In this document: in pieces, positions 1-5,728 of the stretch
How positions within the stretch are numbered: position 1 is the stretch's first letter
How the letters are laid out: each line of letters starts with the position of its first letter
Source of the DNA: CAZWRK01 sp964635875
GTDB lineage: Bacteria; Pseudomonadota; Gammaproteobacteria; Burkholderiales; Aquaspirillaceae
DNA: 10,541 nt
NCBI GenBank assembly: GCA_964635875.1
Contig: CAZWRK010000136.1
Location: 1-10,541, forward strand
Direction of reading: 5' to 3'
Made by a program: the position numbers and the translations under genes
Notes under the pieces: generated by a model
What the model saw: only the letters and a program-made list of their open reading frames with translations
The model's database searches: none
Told to the model about the DNA's origin: nothing

Positions 1-76
1 TAATTAAGCCATCCAGATTCACATGATTCAAATCTGGAAAATGTTCATGTAAATCGCTTACGAGTCCAACTCTCAT
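1..76 (-). CDS. Metallophosphoesterase, N-terminal fragment (cut by window edge)
   Basis: Only the first 25 codons are in the window, and the gene continues off the left edge. The ATG is at 74-76 on the minus strand, with an AGGA ribosome site about nine bases upstream. The peptide begins MRVGLVSDLHEHF: a hydrophobic beta strand followed by D-L-H, the first metal-binding (DxH) motif of calcineurin-like phosphoesterases. Members hydrolyse phosphomonoesters or phosphodiesters with two metal ions; substrates vary widely, so none can be assigned here. It is the next gene downstream of the glycosyltransferase on the minus strand, from which it is now separated by an oppositely oriented endonuclease gene. 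The call rests on one motif and its position at the N-terminus, which is typical of the family. Confidence 0.62.
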   Translation of the reverse strand, partial: MRVGLVSDLHEHFPDLNHVNLDGLI

Positions 77-154
77 AAATAAAATCCTAAATTGTCAAAA
101 ATAATACATAAGTTGTGTATATATTTCTGAGTGGACACTATTAAAGGAATAAAA

Positions 155-1018
155 ATGAATAAAGAGACATTAGAAAAAATAAAAACATTATATTTAAGTG
201 GCAAATCATCAAGACAAATCGCTAAAGAAATAAATTGTTGTAAATCAACTATTTTAAAACATATTAAAAATATACCAAAACATAAACAAACTAGAAAATA
301 TACTATCAATGAAAATTATTTTGATACTATAGACACAGAAGAAAAGGCTTATTTTCTTGGTTTATTATATTCAGATGGTTGCAATGATTCTGATAACGCT
401 CGAATTATTCTTGGTCTCCAAGATGAGGATAGAGAAATTTTGGATAAATTTAATATTGCTATAAATTCTAATAGACCATTATCTTTTATTGATTGTAGTA
501 AACGAATAGATAAAAAATGTAAAAATATGTACAGACTTACAATAAATAGTAGACATATGTCTGACAAACTAACAGAATTAGGATGTATGAAACAAAAAAC
601 ATTTTTGTTAAAATTTCCAACAGAAGACCAAGTTCCAAACCCTTTATTAAAACATTGGTTAAGAGGGTTGTGGGATGGAGATGGTTCATTTAGTCTTAGT
701 AAGAATAAAAATAGATTTTTAATGAATACAAGTATTATTTCGACAAAAAATATAATTGAAAGTATAAACTTATTTATTTTAAAAGAATTAAACATTGAAG
801 GGTCTGTATATAAACCTAAAAAATCTACAAAAAATACAACTGATTTACATTATACAGGATTGATTAAAGGTCTTAAAATTATTCGTTGGTTATATTTAGA
901 TAGTAATATCTATTTAAAAAGAAAATACGATAGATATTTAACAATTGAGGAACAATTAAAAATAATATCACAACAACCGCGTTCTAAAATCAAAAATAAG
1001 TTTTCTCCAATAATTTAA
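155..1018 (+). CDS. LAGLIDADG homing endonuclease with N-terminal helix-turn-helix
   Basis: This 287-residue protein should cut a long DNA site and copy its own gene into alleles lacking it. Two LAGLIDADG motifs are visible: AYFLGLLYSDG at residues 65-75 and HWLRGLWDGDG at 167-177, each ending in the acidic residue expected to bind the catalytic metal (D74, D176). Their spacing of about 100 residues fits a single-chain, two-domain enzyme. Residues 17-40 look like a helix-turn-helix of the resolvase/homeodomain-like type that often precedes these nucleases. I chose ATG 155 because AAAGGA lies six bases upstream; an in-frame GTG at 131 lacks a ribosome site. A weak promoter may be present (TTGTCA at 92-97, TATA-rich stretch at 117-125, spacing long). 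It runs against its neighbours and overlaps the glycosyltransferase 3' end by 51 bases, which fits a free-standing mobile gene. Confidence 0.88.
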   Translation: MNKETLEKIKTLYLSGKSSRQIAKEINCCKSTILKHIKNIPKHKQTRKYTINENYFDTIDTEEKAYFLGLLYSDGCNDSDNARIILGLQDEDREILDKFNIAINSNRPLSFIDCSKRIDKKCKNMYRLTINSRHMSDKLTELGCMKQKTFLLKFPTEDQVPNPLLKHWLRGLWDGDGSFSLSKNKNRFLMNTSIISTKNIIESINLFILKELNIEGSVYKPKKSTKNTTDLHYTGLIKGLKIIRWLYLDSNIYLKRKYDRYLTIEEQLKIISQQPRSKIKNKFSPII

Positions 1019-1873
1019 ATCTGCCTTTGAATTTTCTAAAATAAAATCTTTATTATTATATGATACATTTAACACTTCATTTAAATCATTAATATTTAGT
1101 CTAATTATGGGCAAATCTTCGCACTCTTCAGACCAGAAATCATTATTTACTATAGGAACAGAACCGCTATATATTGCTTCAAGTATTCTATAACTTGACA
1201 ATCCATTTCCGCTAGGAGCTAGAATATATTTATATTTACTAATTGATTCTGCATATTGTTTATTACTAATACCCAATTCAATATGACATCTATCATAATA
1301 TTTAAGATGTGATAATAATTCGTGTCGTTCAATAGTATTTAATTGAAAATTACAATAAATCTTATCTATTTTTGTTTCAAGTAATGTATGTTTTAAGTGT
1401 TTTGCTGTTTCTGGCGATATTCCGAATGGAATTTTAGTAAGCCTTCCACAAGATACGTTAATGTTAGTACCCCACCAAAGCACAATATTATCAGGCAGTA
1501 ACTCATCAATAGTATCCTTAGTAAACGAATACATTTTCAGACAAAATTGGTCTGATAATTTACAACTATTTACATTGCATCTTGGTAAGATAACTAATGG
1601 GTCATAACCCTTAACAAAATCAGTAGGAATAAATCTCATCCATTTAAAGATATCAGAACTTACAGTATTATTATCTTGATATTCAAGACCATAATCACTA
1701 TCAGCACTTATCAATATATAAGTATTTTGTGGATTATTTTTAGCAACTTTAAAAAATTCAAATAAATCATCCGTGTGACAGAACACGACACCAGATTTAG
1801 GTACTAACTTTTCTTTTGCTTTAAATTCTGAATCGCAAAGAGTTTTCCATGAATTATGGAGTATCAGTTCCAT
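968..1873 (-). CDS. Exostosin-like (GT47-type) glycosyltransferase
   Basis: This 301-residue protein is probably a sugar transferase. The diagnostic region is residues 212-247: a short hydrophobic strand, then APSGNGLSSYRILEAIYSG and a V-P-I-V strand. That is the nucleotide-sugar binding core pattern of the exostosin/GT47 family (C-P-x-G-x-G-x-x-S-x-R-x-x-E-A-x-x-x-G-x-x-P-V-x). The N-terminal half is less recognisable. The start at 1873 has AAGGAAG just upstream and overlaps the preceding membrane-protein gene by 20 bases, suggesting coupled translation. Its last 17 codons overlap the tail of the plus-strand endonuclease, so the C-terminus may have been altered by that insertion. The acceptor is unknown: modified phage DNA, a virion protein or host surface glycan are all possible. 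Family call fairly firm, role not. Confidence 0.75.
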   Translation of the reverse strand: MELILHNSWKTLCDSEFKAKEKLVPKSGVVFCHTDDLFEFFKVAKNNPQNTYILISADSDYGLEYQDNNTVSSDIFKWMRFIPTDFVKGYDPLVILPRCNVNSCKLSDQFCLKMYSFTKDTIDELLPDNIVLWWGTNINVSCGRLTKIPFGISPETAKHLKHTLLETKIDKIYCNFQLNTIERHELLSHLKYYDRCHIELGISNKQYAESISKYKYILAPSGNGLSSYRILEAIYSGSVPIVNNDFWSEECEDLPIIRLNINDLNEVLNVSYNNKDFILENSKADLNYWRKLIFDFRTRLL

Positions 1874-2114
1874 CTTCTTCCTTATAAACTATACTATAAA
1901 CAAATTTAAACCATTTCGAGGCTAAAATAATGAAGCCGAATATAATCCAATATAATAAAACTATTGGCCATACAAAAGATAAAAATGTAGCCAAACCATA
2001 TAAATCATATTCATCATATTTACAGTCTAATGTCTTAAATTCTCTTATAGCGGCAACAATAAAAATATGTAAAGCTACAATTAATCCCATAATATAAATT
2101 GTTAAAATAACCAT
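1854..2114 (-). CDS. Small two-helix membrane protein of unknown function
   Basis: The protein has 86 residues. Residues 2-23 and about 39-67 are strongly hydrophobic and separated by a charged, tyrosine-rich stretch (residues 25-38); the C-terminus is short and acidic (KEEDGTDTP). This predicts two membrane-spanning helices, or one helix plus a long hydrophobic hairpin, in the host inner membrane. ATG 2114 has AGGA with a five-base spacer. It ends inside the glycosyltransferase start, so the two are probably co-translated; a membrane partner for the glycosyltransferase is possible but is only inference from adjacency. I do not recognise a family. Confidence 0.75.
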   Translation of the reverse strand: MVILTIYIMGLIVALHIFIVAAIREFKTLDCKYDEYDLYGLATFLSFVWPIVLLYWIIFGFIILASKWFKFVYSIVYKEEDGTDTP

Positions 2115-2199
2115 ATTTATCCTAATCTAATCCATGTTCAACATGGATATTTTCTCCATTACCAGCTCTTACTACACAAAAAGTAAATAATCATGATAA
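2115..2199 (-). other. Intergenic gap with a palindrome and a start-less open frame
   Basis: The longest minus-strand gap of this part. It holds a perfect palindrome, ATCCATGTT-C-AACATGGAT, at 2130-2148. One frame stays open for 22 codons after a TGA and reads as plausible protein (ending VRAGNGENIHVEHGLD), but it has no start codon. An ATG at 2194 enters a different frame and stops after 11 codons; removing one T from the T5 run at 2179-2183 would join the two. No ribosome site precedes that ATG. It could be a decayed gene or chance. Confidence 0.3.
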
Positions 2200-3273
2200 T
2201 CAAAATAAATTTACTATTTTTTCTGCATTAGATAAAATCTCTTGAACAGATTTTCCTTTTCTTAATTCAAAAAGAGCAAAGTAATATTTATATTTCATAG
2301 CTTGAATAGCAAAATCTTTTTGATTAACAATTTCTTTATATTTATCATAAGTATTTTGTATCTCGATTTTTAATTTCTCAAATTTATTTATAATTGACTC
2401 ATATCTTGGAATATAGTCCTTAAAATAAGAAAGAAATTCTGAGGATTCACCAGTAAAAGCCATATCTAATAAATCAGCATCGGTAATTTGATGATTAGAA
2501 ATCATTCTATGAAGAAGAAGATATTGTTCTCGTTTAACCTTGACTCTCTGATTCCCATCGTTAAGAACAACACCTTCAAAATCTGAATGTTCCTTGCCTA
2601 ATCTTTCAAGCAATGATACGACATCTTCTTTTGACGATACCTGATAGTGTTCAGTTAAAGGAATACCGCTTACGATAGATTCTGTTTGAACAACATCCAA
2701 CGGAACTTCCCAAACAGAATCATCTATTTCATGATAAAAAGCAGAAAGAAGATATAGTGTTGGTGGATAGTCTCTAACAATCCTATTATAGGGTCCACAT
2801 AGTTCACAAACATAAGTAAGGTTTGGATTTAACTTACTAGGGTCAACATGAGCTAATACCAAGTCTCTCCAAGTAAACCCAGACTTATTTACTTCACCTT
2901 CACCAAATGAGAAACGAGTAGTAATTAATAATTTACCCATATAGTTGGAAATTTTAATTAATGACCCATCATGCTTAGCAGAACAGGTAATGGTCCTACC
3001 CCAATTGAAATCGTCAGGATATTCGTCCAGACTGAAAAACCGATTAAATGCCTTTGATACTATTCTCCAGTCATTAAGTGGGTCTAATACCAAACCGCGA
3101 CATTCTCTAACAACAGAACTTTTCTTTTGCTTTAACTTTTCGCACTCGATTTGGTCATAGTCTAAAATTACCAAGTCCTTGGTATCGTTGAACTTATGTT
3201 CGACACCATAATTACTTTTTAGAAACTCTAACGGATTTTGGTTGTTCCTCAGAACTTTCTGCACTTCTAACAT
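2200..3273 (-). CDS. rnlA: T4 Rnl1-type RNA ligase
   Basis: This ATP-dependent RNA ligase joins 5'-phosphate and 3'-hydroxyl RNA ends through ligase-AMP and RNA-adenylate intermediates; in T4 it repairs tRNA cut by the host anticodon nuclease PrrC. Nucleotidyltransferase motifs are in order: an upstream RECRGLVLD segment (residues 56-64), motif I KHDGS at 100-104 with K100 as the adenylated lysine, motif III around E157 (YVCEL), motif IV EGVVL at 233-237, and motif V RVKVKREQY near 244-252. Length (357) is close to T4 Rnl1 (374). The C-terminal third is helical and lysine-rich, as in the Rnl1 tRNA-specificity domain. I take ATG 3273, six bases after AAGGA; the ATG at 3279 touches that ribosome site. 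It overlaps the upstream small gene by 62 bases and lies two genes from a 5' kinase, a repair pairing as in T4. Confidence 0.93.
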   Translation of the reverse strand: MLEVQKVLRNNQNPLEFLKSNYGVEHKFNDTKDLVILDYDQIECEKLKQKKSSVVRECRGLVLDPLNDWRIVSKAFNRFFSLDEYPDDFNWGRTITCSAKHDGSLIKISNYMGKLLITTRFSFGEGEVNKSGFTWRDLVLAHVDPSKLNPNLTYVCELCGPYNRIVRDYPPTLYLLSAFYHEIDDSVWEVPLDVVQTESIVSGIPLTEHYQVSSKEDVVSLLERLGKEHSDFEGVVLNDGNQRVKVKREQYLLLHRMISNHQITDADLLDMAFTGESSEFLSYFKDYIPRYESIINKFEKLKIEIQNTYDKYKEIVNQKDFAIQAMKYKYYFALFELRKGKSVQEILSNAEKIVNLF

Positions 3274-3490
3274 TTTCATTCCTTAAAAGTTTCCAAGTAC
3301 TAATTTCAAATACTGTGTTATCTAACAATTTAGCCATGTCTGTATGTTGACATTCATCTATAAATCTAACTTCATTATTTTTAACAATTGCTTCTACCTT
3401 ATGTTTTTTACAAAATTCTGGTAAAGAAAACAATGGATTCATAGCATTTTGAGAAAACCAATTTTTTACATAACCTTCTATATCAAACAT
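3212..3490 (-). CDS. Hypothetical protein between kinase and RNA ligase
   Basis: This 92-residue protein has no family I recognise. It begins MFDIEGYVKNWF, has a mixed hydrophobic/charged central part, and ends in a lysine/serine-rich tail. The start overlaps the kinase stop by 13 bases; the best ribosome site (AAGGAG) lies 11 bases upstream, a little far. The last 20 codons overlap the RNA ligase N-terminus by 62 bases, and the ligase ribosome site lies inside this gene, so ligase translation may depend on ribosomes finishing here. The position between two RNA-repair genes suggests a link to that pathway, but nothing in the sequence shows it. Confidence 0.65.
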   Translation of the reverse strand: MFDIEGYVKNWFSQNAMNPLFSLPEFCKKHKVEAIVKNNEVRFIDECQHTDMAKLLDNTVFEISTWKLLRNENVRSAESSEEQPKSVRVSKK

Positions 3491-3930
3491 AAATCTTGAA
3501 ACTCCTTAAGTTCTTTAGTTGCTTTAATTTGTGTAATCATTCTTTGAATTGTTTCAAGAGGAACATTATGAGTATTTTTCTTAAAACATTCTTCTGCATT
3601 ATATCTCCAAGAAGTTTCAGGTTCAATAAATATTAATTGATATCCATTTTCTTTAGAGATATTAATATATGGTCTCATATCAGAAAGTTTTGTATTTGTA
3701 TTATCTACAATTACATTTTTTCCTAAAGATACCGCTTGTAGAAATAAGTACTTACAAAAATCATGTGCATATTTTTGTCTTGATGCGGACCAATCATAAA
3801 CTCCGTTTCCCCACCAAACATGAAAATCATCAGCAGAACAAATTACAGCATTGTTATCTTTAGCGAGTGACCTTGATAGTGTTGATTTTCCACTACCCGG
3901 TGCCCCACACATAATTATTGTTTTTTTCAT
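3478..3930 (-). CDS. Polynucleotide 5'-kinase-like P-loop protein (N4BP2/T4 Pnk kinase type)
   Basis: This 150-residue P-loop kinase probably phosphorylates 5'-hydroxyl ends of RNA or DNA. Walker A is GAPGSGKST (residues 9-17). SADDF at 32-36 matches the acidic general-base region of polynucleotide kinases, VIVDNTNT at 73-80 is the hallmark strand of the N4BP2/AAA_33 kinases, and NTHNVPLETIQRM at 119-131 is the lid segment. T4 Pnk is about 300 residues because it also carries a 3'-phosphatase domain; that domain is absent here, so this would be a kinase-only healing enzyme. ATG 3930 has TAGGA upstream with a five-base spacer. The RNA ligase gene lies one gene downstream, so the two could heal and then seal a cut tRNA. 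Specificity for RNA over DNA is inferred from this context. Confidence 0.82.
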   Translation of the reverse strand: MKKTIIMCGAPGSGKSTLSRSLAKDNNAVICSADDFHVWWGNGVYDWSASRQKYAHDFCKYLFLQAVSLGKNVIVDNTNTKLSDMRPYINISKENGYQLIFIEPETSWRYNAEECFKKNTHNVPLETIQRMITQIKATKELKEFQDLCLI

Positions 3931-3989
3931 AGGTTTCCTAGAAAATGGTGTATATAATAATGAATAATAGTATTAAATTAAGGAATATA

Positions 3990-4199
3990 ATGTTTATAAG
4001 AAACTGTCCAACATGTAATAAAATTTTAGAATACTCTAATAAGTACAATTTAAAAGATGCAATAAATAAAAACAAATCTTGCGTACAATATGCACAAAAA
4101 TCTAGAGATAGAAGCGGTAAAAATAATCCGTTCTATGGCAAAACTCATTCAATTAAAACTATTGAACAGGTCAAAAATACAAAAATTAAAAACAATTAG
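3990..4199 (+). pseudogene. Truncated NUMOD3-type homing endonuclease remnant
   Basis: A 69-residue plus-strand product. Residues 6-9 (CPTC) and C31 look like a zinc ribbon of phage homing endonucleases, and residues 42-60 (SGKNNPFYGKTHSIKT and following) are a NUMOD3 DNA-binding motif. Intact relatives continue into a GIY-YIG or HNH nuclease; here the frame stops right after NUMOD3, so no nuclease domain is present. The fourth zinc cysteine expected at residue 34 is tyrosine (TAT, one transition from TGT), consistent with decay. ATG 3990 has TTAAGGA five bases upstream; an in-frame ATG at 3945 has no comparable site. It sits in opposite orientation between the kinase gene and the 4186-4389 gene, and overlaps the latter's end by 14 bases. 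It could still be expressed as a DNA-binding fragment. Confidence 0.7.
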
Positions 4200-4389
4200 T
4201 TCTATTACCATAATGGTCTGCTTGCGCTTCTCTCCATACAGTACTTAACTTAACGCTATTACCACGTTCGTTTGGTTTATCATTGGTAAGATAATAACTG
4301 TTATATTTTTTATATCCATATCCAACGAAATCTTTTTCTTTTGAATTCCATTCCATTGAAAAATTCTTATATAAATTATGCAAACACAT
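4186..4389 (-). CDS. Small unknown protein with DFVGYG motif (paralogue of 4645-4785)
   Basis: This 67-residue protein begins MCLHNLYKNFSMEWN and carries DFVGYGYKK at about residues 21-29, then a polar, tyrosine-rich C-terminal half. The N-terminal 30 residues clearly resemble the product of 4645-4785 (shared C-L, F, W-N/D, DFVGYG, K). I chose ATG 4389 because AAGGAG sits six bases upstream; the frame stays open to a TTG at 4410, but that start lies upstream of the ribosome site. The final residues overlap the endonuclease remnant, so the natural C-terminus may have been changed by that insertion. Function unknown; no signal peptide or membrane helix. Confidence 0.72.
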   Translation of the reverse strand: MCLHNLYKNFSMEWNSKEKDFVGYGYKKYNSYYLTNDKPNERGNSVKLSTVWREAQADHYGNRTNCF

Positions 4390-4399
4390 ATACAGCTCC

Positions 4400-4636
4400 T
4401 TAAAGAACAATTTCTGTACCAGGTGGTAAAATCTCTACTAATATATCAGCTTGTGATAAATTAAAATAATGTGGATAATAATCTTTGAAACCAAGAACAA
4501 ACAAGGCTTTCTCTCCACATCTTTGGATAATTTGTTCATGAAGATTCATCGTTGTATTGTCCTCCACAACTACAGCAATGTCACCTGGATTCATTTCTAA
4601 AATATTTTTATAATTACGATTTAGTAATTTAGCCAT
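4400..4636 (-). CDS. Small unknown protein, paralogue of the 9153-9383 product
   Basis: The protein has 78 residues. After a short N-terminus it reads M-N-P-G-D-I-A-V-V-V-E, then two further beta-rich segments, and ends ILVEILPPGTEIVL. The 9153-9383 product has the same scheme (M-K-N-G-E-L-G-I-V-I-A-E, then YVLPTGTKVILEQ), so both probably share one small beta-sheet fold. ATG 4636 has AGGAG with a five-base spacer; that site overlaps the stop codon of the upstream 4645-4785 frame, which suggests coupled translation. Function unknown. Confidence 0.78.
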   Translation of the reverse strand: MAKLLNRNYKNILEMNPGDIAVVVEDNTTMNLHEQIIQRCGEKALFVLGFKDYYPHYFNLSQADILVEILPPGTEIVL

Positions 4637-4644
4637 TATATCTC

Positions 4645-4785
4645 CTAAAATACTTGAACAATTTTCATATATCTAGCAATAAAACATTTGTAAATACCAC
4701 TTCCTGCTTTTTGCTCACCATAACCAACAAAATCATCTTCATTAGCATCCCACTGTAATTTAAAATCAACACTATACAAACATAT
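4645..4785 (-). CDS. Small DFVGYG-motif ORF with apparent ATA start (or degenerate paralogue)
   Basis: A 46-codon frame reading ICLYSVDFKLQWDANEDDF then VGYGEQK, ending MKIVQVF. It matches the N-terminus of the 4186-4389 product, in which M-C-L corresponds to I-C-L here: ATG is replaced by ATA. GGAG lies seven bases before this ATA, a normal ribosome-site distance, so the initiation region looks otherwise intact. The only standard alternative is TTG 4779, 13 bases from GGAG. The product is 21 residues shorter than its paralogue and diverges after DFVGYG. It overlaps the upstream gene by 14 bases and its stop lies in the ribosome site of the next gene. Either it starts at ATA through coupling, uses TTG, or is a silenced duplicate. 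Confidence 0.5.
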   Translation of the reverse strand: MCLYSVDFKLQWDANEDDFVGYGEQKAGSGIYKCFIARYMKIVQVF

Positions 4786-4993
4786 TTATATTCTCCATAA
4801 CAAGAGAAATAGAATTACCAAAAGCATAACAAATACCAAGACAACGTCCAAACTGACGAACATTATCTGGATGGTCTGATATTTTTGCTGCATCTTCAGC
4901 AGCTTTATTTACATATTCGAAATTAGATTTATTGTATGCAACATTTTTACTTTCTAAAAAATCACATACTAATCCTAGATATTCACTGTCCAT
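4772..4993 (-). CDS. Hypothetical small protein downstream of the HNH endonuclease
   Basis: This 73-residue protein begins MDSEYLGLVCDFLESKN. It appears mostly helical and mildly acidic, with an alanine-rich central helix (KAAEDAAKI) and a hydrophobic stretch near the end (CLGICYAFGNSISLV) too short and polar to be called a membrane helix with confidence. ATG 4993 has AAGGA with a five-base spacer; the frame is open to a TTG at 5014, which I reject. The start overlaps the HNH endonuclease stop by 11 bases, and the ribosome site lies in the endonuclease 3' end, so the mobile gene has inserted without costing this gene its initiation signals. No family recognised. Confidence 0.7.
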   Translation of the reverse strand: MDSEYLGLVCDFLESKNVAYNKSNFEYVNKAAEDAAKISDHPDNVRQFGRCLGICYAFGNSISLVMENINMFV

Positions 4994-5687
4994 ATTTTTC
5001 CTTATTTTGTACAACCAATTTGCACCAATTTATAAATTCTTGGTCTGATAAACAACCTTTCATTCTATTAATTTCTTTATGAACCCACTGTACATTACCC
5101 TCAACATAACCTTTTGAGGAGTCGATGCGGTCGAGGGAGGCTGTTTGTCTTTTCTTTTCCAAATTTCTATAATCCGTTATCATTGTAAGATTTAGATTGG
5201 TAATTGCACATTTCTTTTCTTGTTTTTCAAATAATGACCATAAGTATTGAATTGAAACTAAAAATTCTAATCCTCTTTTTTCAGCGGTGATTCTAATACC
5301 CGAATAGTATGAACCACTTATTAATCCATTACCTTGGTATAATTTATTATTTTCTCCGGTTGGGTGTCTAGAACATCCACAACTTATAGCACAATTACTT
5401 CCACTTAATCTAGAAGAAGATAATATTACTTCTTTTCCGCAATCACAAATACATAACCAATAATGAATCTGATTTTCATAATGGTCATATGACTTAACTA
5501 AAATTTTACCATTTTTTCTACCGATTAAATCATAATTTGGACATTTTATTCTATTGTCTTTTTTAATCCCATATTCCGTTATCAACTTTGTTATTTTTTT
5601 AGTTGAAATATTCAGTTTTTTGGATATTTTAAGTATAGAATAAAATTTATTAATATATAGGTCTGTGATTTCTTCTTGTAGATTCAT
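4983..5687 (-). CDS. HNH homing endonuclease
   Basis: This 234-residue protein probably nicks or cuts DNA as a free-standing homing endonuclease. Residues 14-40 resemble a helix-turn-helix. Residues 53-105 hold a cysteine cluster (C79, C81, C83, C99, C103, C105) of the zinc-binding/AP2-like type seen before phage HNH domains. The nuclease core runs from C160 (CAITN) through SLDRIDSSKGYVEGNVQWVH at 184-203 to NRMKG, with D186 and H203 as candidate catalytic or metal residues; this is the usual phage HNH pattern. ATG 5687 has AGGAGT with a five-base spacer. Unlike the other two endonuclease genes it lies in the same orientation as its neighbours, between the second RNA ligase and a block of small genes. 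An inverted repeat and possible promoter precede it. Confidence 0.88.
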   Translation of the reverse strand: MNLQEEITDLYINKFYSILKISKKLNISTKKITKLITEYGIKKDNRIKCPNYDLIGRKNGKILVKSYDHYENQIHYWLCICDCGKEVILSSSRLSGSNCAISCGCSRHPTGENNKLYQGNGLISGSYYSGIRITAEKRGLEFLVSIQYLWSLFEKQEKKCAITNLNLTMITDYRNLEKKRQTASLDRIDSSKGYVEGNVQWVHKEINRMKGCLSDQEFINWCKLVVQNKEKYGQ

Positions 5688-5703
5688 GATTTACTCCTGT
5701 TAA

Positions 5704-5728
5704 TAATGTATATTCGTTCTATACATTA
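5704..5728 (-). promoter_or_regulatory. Perfect 9-bp inverted repeat upstream of the HNH gene
   Basis: TAATGTATA at 5704-5712 and its exact complement at 5720-5728 flank a seven-base spacer. In RNA this would be a 9-bp hairpin with a GAACGAA loop ending 16 bases before the HNH start codon; no T-run follows directly, so a simple terminator is unlikely. On DNA it could instead be an operator, because it covers the -10 box of a possible promoter (see 5718-5747). Confidence 0.45.

Noticed and set aside
12..38. 8-bp inverted repeat TCCAGATT/AATCTGGA
   Set aside because: It falls inside the metallophosphoesterase coding region with an 11-base loop and no T-run; probably coincidental.
73..309. Minus-strand frame overlapping the LAGLIDADG gene start
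   Set aside because: Antisense to a gene with two clear catalytic motifs; it is merely the AT-rich complement and has no ribosome site or recognisable content.
349..795. 148-codon minus-strand frame inside the LAGLIDADG gene
   Set aside because: Fully antisense to the endonuclease motifs; composition is phenylalanine/leucine/serine-rich, typical of reverse reading of lysine-rich coding DNA.
2945..3160. Plus-strand frame inside the RNA ligase
   Set aside because: Antisense to catalytic motif I of the ligase; no homology or initiation site.
3669..3863. Plus-strand frame inside the kinase gene
   Set aside because: Antisense to conserved kinase motifs; no support of its own.
4390..4410. Upstream TTG extensions of several genes (4410, 5014, 7173, 8950)
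   Set aside because: In each case an internal ATG sits at proper distance from a good ribosome site, while the TTG lies upstream of or within that site.
4783..4790. TATAAATA on the minus strand, identical to the T4 late promoter core
   Set aside because: It lies between a ribosome site and start codon inside coding sequence, and similar AT-rich matches occur within other genes, so chance is the simplest reading.
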